A stretch of DNA of 32,759 nt from assembly GCA_009785595.1 (NCBI GenBank), contig WQVZ01000016.1:1-32759 (forward strand). Direction: 5' to 3'. The DNA comes from Defluviitaleaceae bacterium. GTDB taxonomy: Bacteria; Bacillota; Clostridia; Lachnospirales; WRAX01. Every line of letters begins with the position of its first letter. Within the stretch, counting starts at the first letter, position 1. Under the pieces are notes generated by a model. It did not search any database, was not told where the DNA came from, and saw nothing but the letters and a program-made list of their open reading frames with translations. The position numbers and the translations under genes are program-made. Of this stretch, positions 30,473 through 32,759 are shown one piece after another.

Positions 30473-31625
30473 ATCTTTGAAAGGCCATGGAAATTTCTTG
30501 GAATTCTGCAAAATCCCTGTCGGTCCAGCCATTTCTTGCGGACAATATGACAAGCGCGTAGGGTGACGGCGCATATACAATGGCCATATCATGCCATGCC
30601 GTTGGTCTTGTCCAGCCGGTTTTGCTTGCTATGGGATAATCCGACACAATAAAGGGAAACTGATTGTCAAGCAGGTGTTGCTTAAACTCTTCGCTGTATT
30701 TGCCGCCGGATTCTATGTATCTAAAAATCTCTCTTGCAAAAAGCCCTGATTCGCTTGCGGTTAGGGTAGAATCCATCACCCTGTTGCGCACAAAGTTTGG
30801 ATTGCCGCCTATGTCTTCAACAAACTGTCTGTATCCTTCTGTTCCGTGAATTCTTATAAGCATATATGTAGCAATATTGTCACTGTAGCTAAGATTTAGC
30901 CGCAAGAGCTCCCGCTGGGTAAAAGTGGCACCAACCCTGTATCTGTGGCGGATAACGCCGGAACCCCCTATAAAATCGGCATTGGTAAAGGTGTGTATGC
31001 TGTCCAAGTCTGTTTCGCCTCTTTCGGCCTTTTGGTATATGTACAGGGCAAAGGATGCCTTGGTAACGCTTGCGGAAAAATAAGACCTGTTGGCATTATG
31101 CCTGTATGTAAAGCCGGTGTCAAGGTTTTCGAAATATACCGACAAATTGTTGCCAAAGCGTCTTAGTAGTCTGTCTAGTTCGTACACAGGTGGTGTAAAG
31201 TCCAGGTTTATCCATTTTGGTCCAAGCCATGTTGCAATTTGCAGCCATCTGCCGTCTCTTTCCAAAACAGTAACAACCTGTGGGCTCACAACGCTTACCA
31301 TATTACTGTCGCCCCTGTTTGCAAAAATACCCATGGGCCTTTCTATATAGCGCATATTGGCACCAAGATATGTCCATTTGTGTCCGTATGCGGTGCATAT
31401 TATTGCCCAGTTATAGTCGTTTGCATATACAATATTAATTGTCTGTGGGCCGAAAGTAGCAACACGTTTGGCTCTAAAATCCGGCGCATCATAAATAGAA
31501 AATGCCCATGGGATGTGTTGGGTTTTTGTTTCGGATTCGGCCCATACGGCCAGAGGCAACATAAGAATTGCAATAAAAAACACAGCTAATGCCGTGGGTT
31601 TTGTGATAATTTTTCTTGGGTTCAT
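30447..31625 (-). CDS. Secreted SH3/beta-lactamase-fold serine hydrolase
   Basis: A 392-residue exported protein. Signal peptide MNPRKIITKPTALAVFFIAI with cleavage near AVWAES (residue 29). Residues about 35-145 look like two bacterial SH3-type modules (AFSIYDAPDFRAKRVATFGP, then KWTYLG; IFANRGDSNMVSVVSPQVVTV, then GRWLQIATWLGPKWINL). The C-terminal class A beta-lactamase fold has S186-VTK189, S248-DN250 and K335-TG337. The omega-loop Glu that deacylates penicillins in class A enzymes is not evident; the region reads RVMDSTLTASESG. A D,D-peptidase-like or wall-related role is therefore as likely as beta-lactam resistance. The start at 31625 has GAGGGG 7-8 bases upstream. Confidence 0.82.
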   Translation of the reverse strand: MNPRKIITKPTALAVFFIAILMLPLAVWAESETKTQHIPWAFSIYDAPDFRAKRVATFGPQTINIVYANDYNWAIICTAYGHKWTYLGANMRYIERPMGIFANRGDSNMVSVVSPQVVTVLERDGRWLQIATWLGPKWINLDFTPPVYELDRLLRRFGNNLSVYFENLDTGFTYRHNANRSYFSASVTKASFALYIYQKAERGETDLDSIHTFTNADFIGGSGVIRHRYRVGATFTQRELLRLNLSYSDNIATYMLIRIHGTEGYRQFVEDIGGNPNFVRNRVMDSTLTASESGLFAREIFRYIESGGKYSEEFKQHLLDNQFPFIVSDYPIASKTGWTRPTAWHDMAIVYAPSPYALVILSARNGWTDRDFAEFQEISMAFQRFNNMWFPG

Positions 31626-31659
31626 GTATTTACCCCTCTCGAATTTTGTTGTACAGACA

Positions 31660-31737
31660 ATTGTAGCATAGATTTGGTCAAATGTCCAGAACCTGGGCGA
31701 AATATACCTGGACAAAGGCCAGGTGGTAAGTTATACT
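31660..31737. promoter_or_regulatory. Mirror-image divergent promoters
   Basis: Minus strand: TGGACA (31688-31683), 17-base spacer, TACAAT (31665-31660), for the serine hydrolase gene. Plus strand: TGGACA (31709-31714), 17-base spacer, TATACT (31732-31737), for the thiolase gene. The two -35 hexamers are part of an inverted repeat 20 bases apart (TGTCCAG / CTGGACA). Confidence 0.7.
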
Positions 31738-31758
31738 AATCTGCGAGGTGATTTTTTA

Positions 31759-32759
31759 ATGACAGAAGTAATAATTGTGGCGGCGGCCAGAACCCCCATA
31801 GGTTCTTTTGGTGGATGTTTTAAGGATGTCTCTGCTGTGGAACTGGGTGTAGCAGCTGCGAGGGAAGCGATGGCACGCGCAAATGTGCTGCCGGCGCAAA
31901 TAGATGAAGTAATATTTGGTAATGTGTTGCAGGCGGGACTGGGCCAAAATGTGGCGCGGCAGATATCCGTGGCGGCTGGGTTGCCGGAGGCGGTACCGTC
32001 TTTTGCTGTAAACAAGGTATGCGGCAGTGGCCTTAAAGCAGTGGAATTGGCGGCCCAGGCCATAATATGTGGTCAGGCGGATGTTATTTTGGCCGGCGGC
32101 ACGGAAAATATGAGCGCCGCGCCGTTTTTGATGAAAAATATGCGCTGGGGGCAGAAGCTGGGTAACGGTGAGGCTATCGACACCCTGGTACACGACGGCT
32201 TGACGGATGTTTTTAATAACTACCACATGGGTATAACCGCGGAGAATATTGCGGAGCAATTTGCCATAACTCGGCAGGAGCAGGATGAGTATGCTGCCGA
32301 AAGCCAGCAAAGGGCCGAGCGTGCCATGGCCGCAGGGCTCTTTGTTGACGAAATAGCCCCGGTGGCCATACCCCAACGTAAAGGCGACCCTATTATTGTG
32401 GACACAGATGAGTATCCCAGAGCAGGCACCACTGCCGAGAGCCTGGCCAAGCTGCGCCCGGCCTTTAAAAAAGACGGCACGGTGACAGCGGGTAATGCTT
32501 CCGGTATAAATGACGGGGCGGCGGCGTTGGTGTTGATGAGCCGGACAAAAGCAGAACAACTGGGCATAAAGCCTCTGGCTGTAATAAAATCTTATGCCAA
32601 TGTGGGCGTAAATCCCGCCACAATGGGTCTTGGGCCTGTGCCTGCCGCCCAAAAAGCACTGGCAAAGGCCGGACTTTCTGTGGGAGATTTGGATTTGATA
32701 GAGGCCAACGAAGCTTTTGCCGCCCAGGCGTTGGCTGTTATGCGGCAACTTGGTCTGGA
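31759..32759 (+). CDS. Acetyl-CoA C-acetyltransferase (thiolase), 3' truncated
   Basis: Condenses or cleaves acetoacetyl-CoA / two acetyl-CoA in butyrate-type fermentation. 333 codons are visible from [19 protein letters not shown]. The acylated active-site cysteine is C88 in [10 protein letters not shown], followed by [45 protein letters not shown] and [12 protein letters not shown] (about 315-326). The base His and second Cys of the family (near 348 and 378) lie beyond the window. GAGGTGA precedes the ATG. It has its own promoter at 31709-31737. Its position near KamBC-like genes fits amino-acid fermentation through acetyl-CoA, by inference. Confidence 0.95.
   Translation, partial: MTEVIIVAAARTPIGSFGGCFKDVSAVELGVAAAREAMARANVLPAQIDEVIFGNVLQAGLGQNVARQISVAAGLPEAVPSFAVNKVCGSGLKAVELAAQAIICGQADVILAGGTENMSAAPFLMKNMRWGQKLGNGEAIDTLVHDGLTDVFNNYHMGITAENIAEQFAITRQEQDEYAAESQQRAERAMAAGLFVDEIAPVAIPQRKGDPIIVDTDEYPRAGTTAESLAKLRPAFKKDGTVTAGNASGINDGAAALVLMSRTKAEQLGIKPLAVIKSYANVGVNPATMGLGPVPAAQKALAKAGLSVGDLDLIEANEAFAAQALAVMRQLGL

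Overview
The window looks like a chromosomal segment of a spore-forming Clostridia (Bacillota), closest in style to Lachnospirales. The evidence is the Gram-positive order secY-adk-map-KOW-infA-rpmJ-rpsM-rpsK-rpsD-rpoA-rplQ, a zinc-free S4, an L17 with the long internal insert seen in Lachnospiraceae-type genomes, a large Bacillus-type SRP RNA with an Alu domain, a YunB sporulation protein, and strong GGAGG ribosome binding sites with sigma-A-type promoters. No tRNA, rRNA, CRISPR array, IS transposase or prophage was seen.

Layout. 1-5640: 3' end of the spc operon and the alpha operon, closed by a terminator. 5641-9490: accessory block with two unrelated secreted proteins (5792 and 8527), each driven by a nearly identical 86-bp promoter box that carries a G11 tract between -35 and -10. 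A copper-amine-oxidase-N-like lipoprotein, a methyltransferase and a Dabb protein lie between them. 9546-13110: zinc-dependent phospholipase-C-like protein, a large SLH-domain surface protein, a cluster of small palindromes and an 84-aa unknown. 13313-15056: SRP RNA with its own promoter, a degenerate CobA/BtuR-like protein and glutaminase. 15074-18380: AgrC/AgrA-type two-component pair and an M20 amidohydrolase, all on the minus strand. 18409-21300: two GNAT acetyltransferases, purF, a MazG-like protein and a second palindrome cluster. 21437-25160: yunB diverging from a class A penicillin-binding protein. 25165-27284: glyA with a structured leader, then tadA and a terminator. 27313-30472: phzF, which carries an in-frame palindromic insertion, translationally coupled to a KamB/KamC-like pair (aminomutase reactivase family). 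30447-32759: a secreted SH3/beta-lactamase-fold protein diverging from a truncated thiolase.

Working together: ribosome/Sec/transcription functions on the left; purine, folate-C1 and decoding functions (purF, glyA, tadA) at the centre right; and a probable link to amino-acid fermentation on the right (kamBC-like genes near thiolase), although no aminomutase subunit is in the window. The least explained parts are non-coding: the twin poly-G promoters, two palindrome arrays whose stems co-vary, several unrelated long hairpins, and the palindrome that became 28 codons of phzF. All product calls come from reading the translations by eye; no database search was possible.
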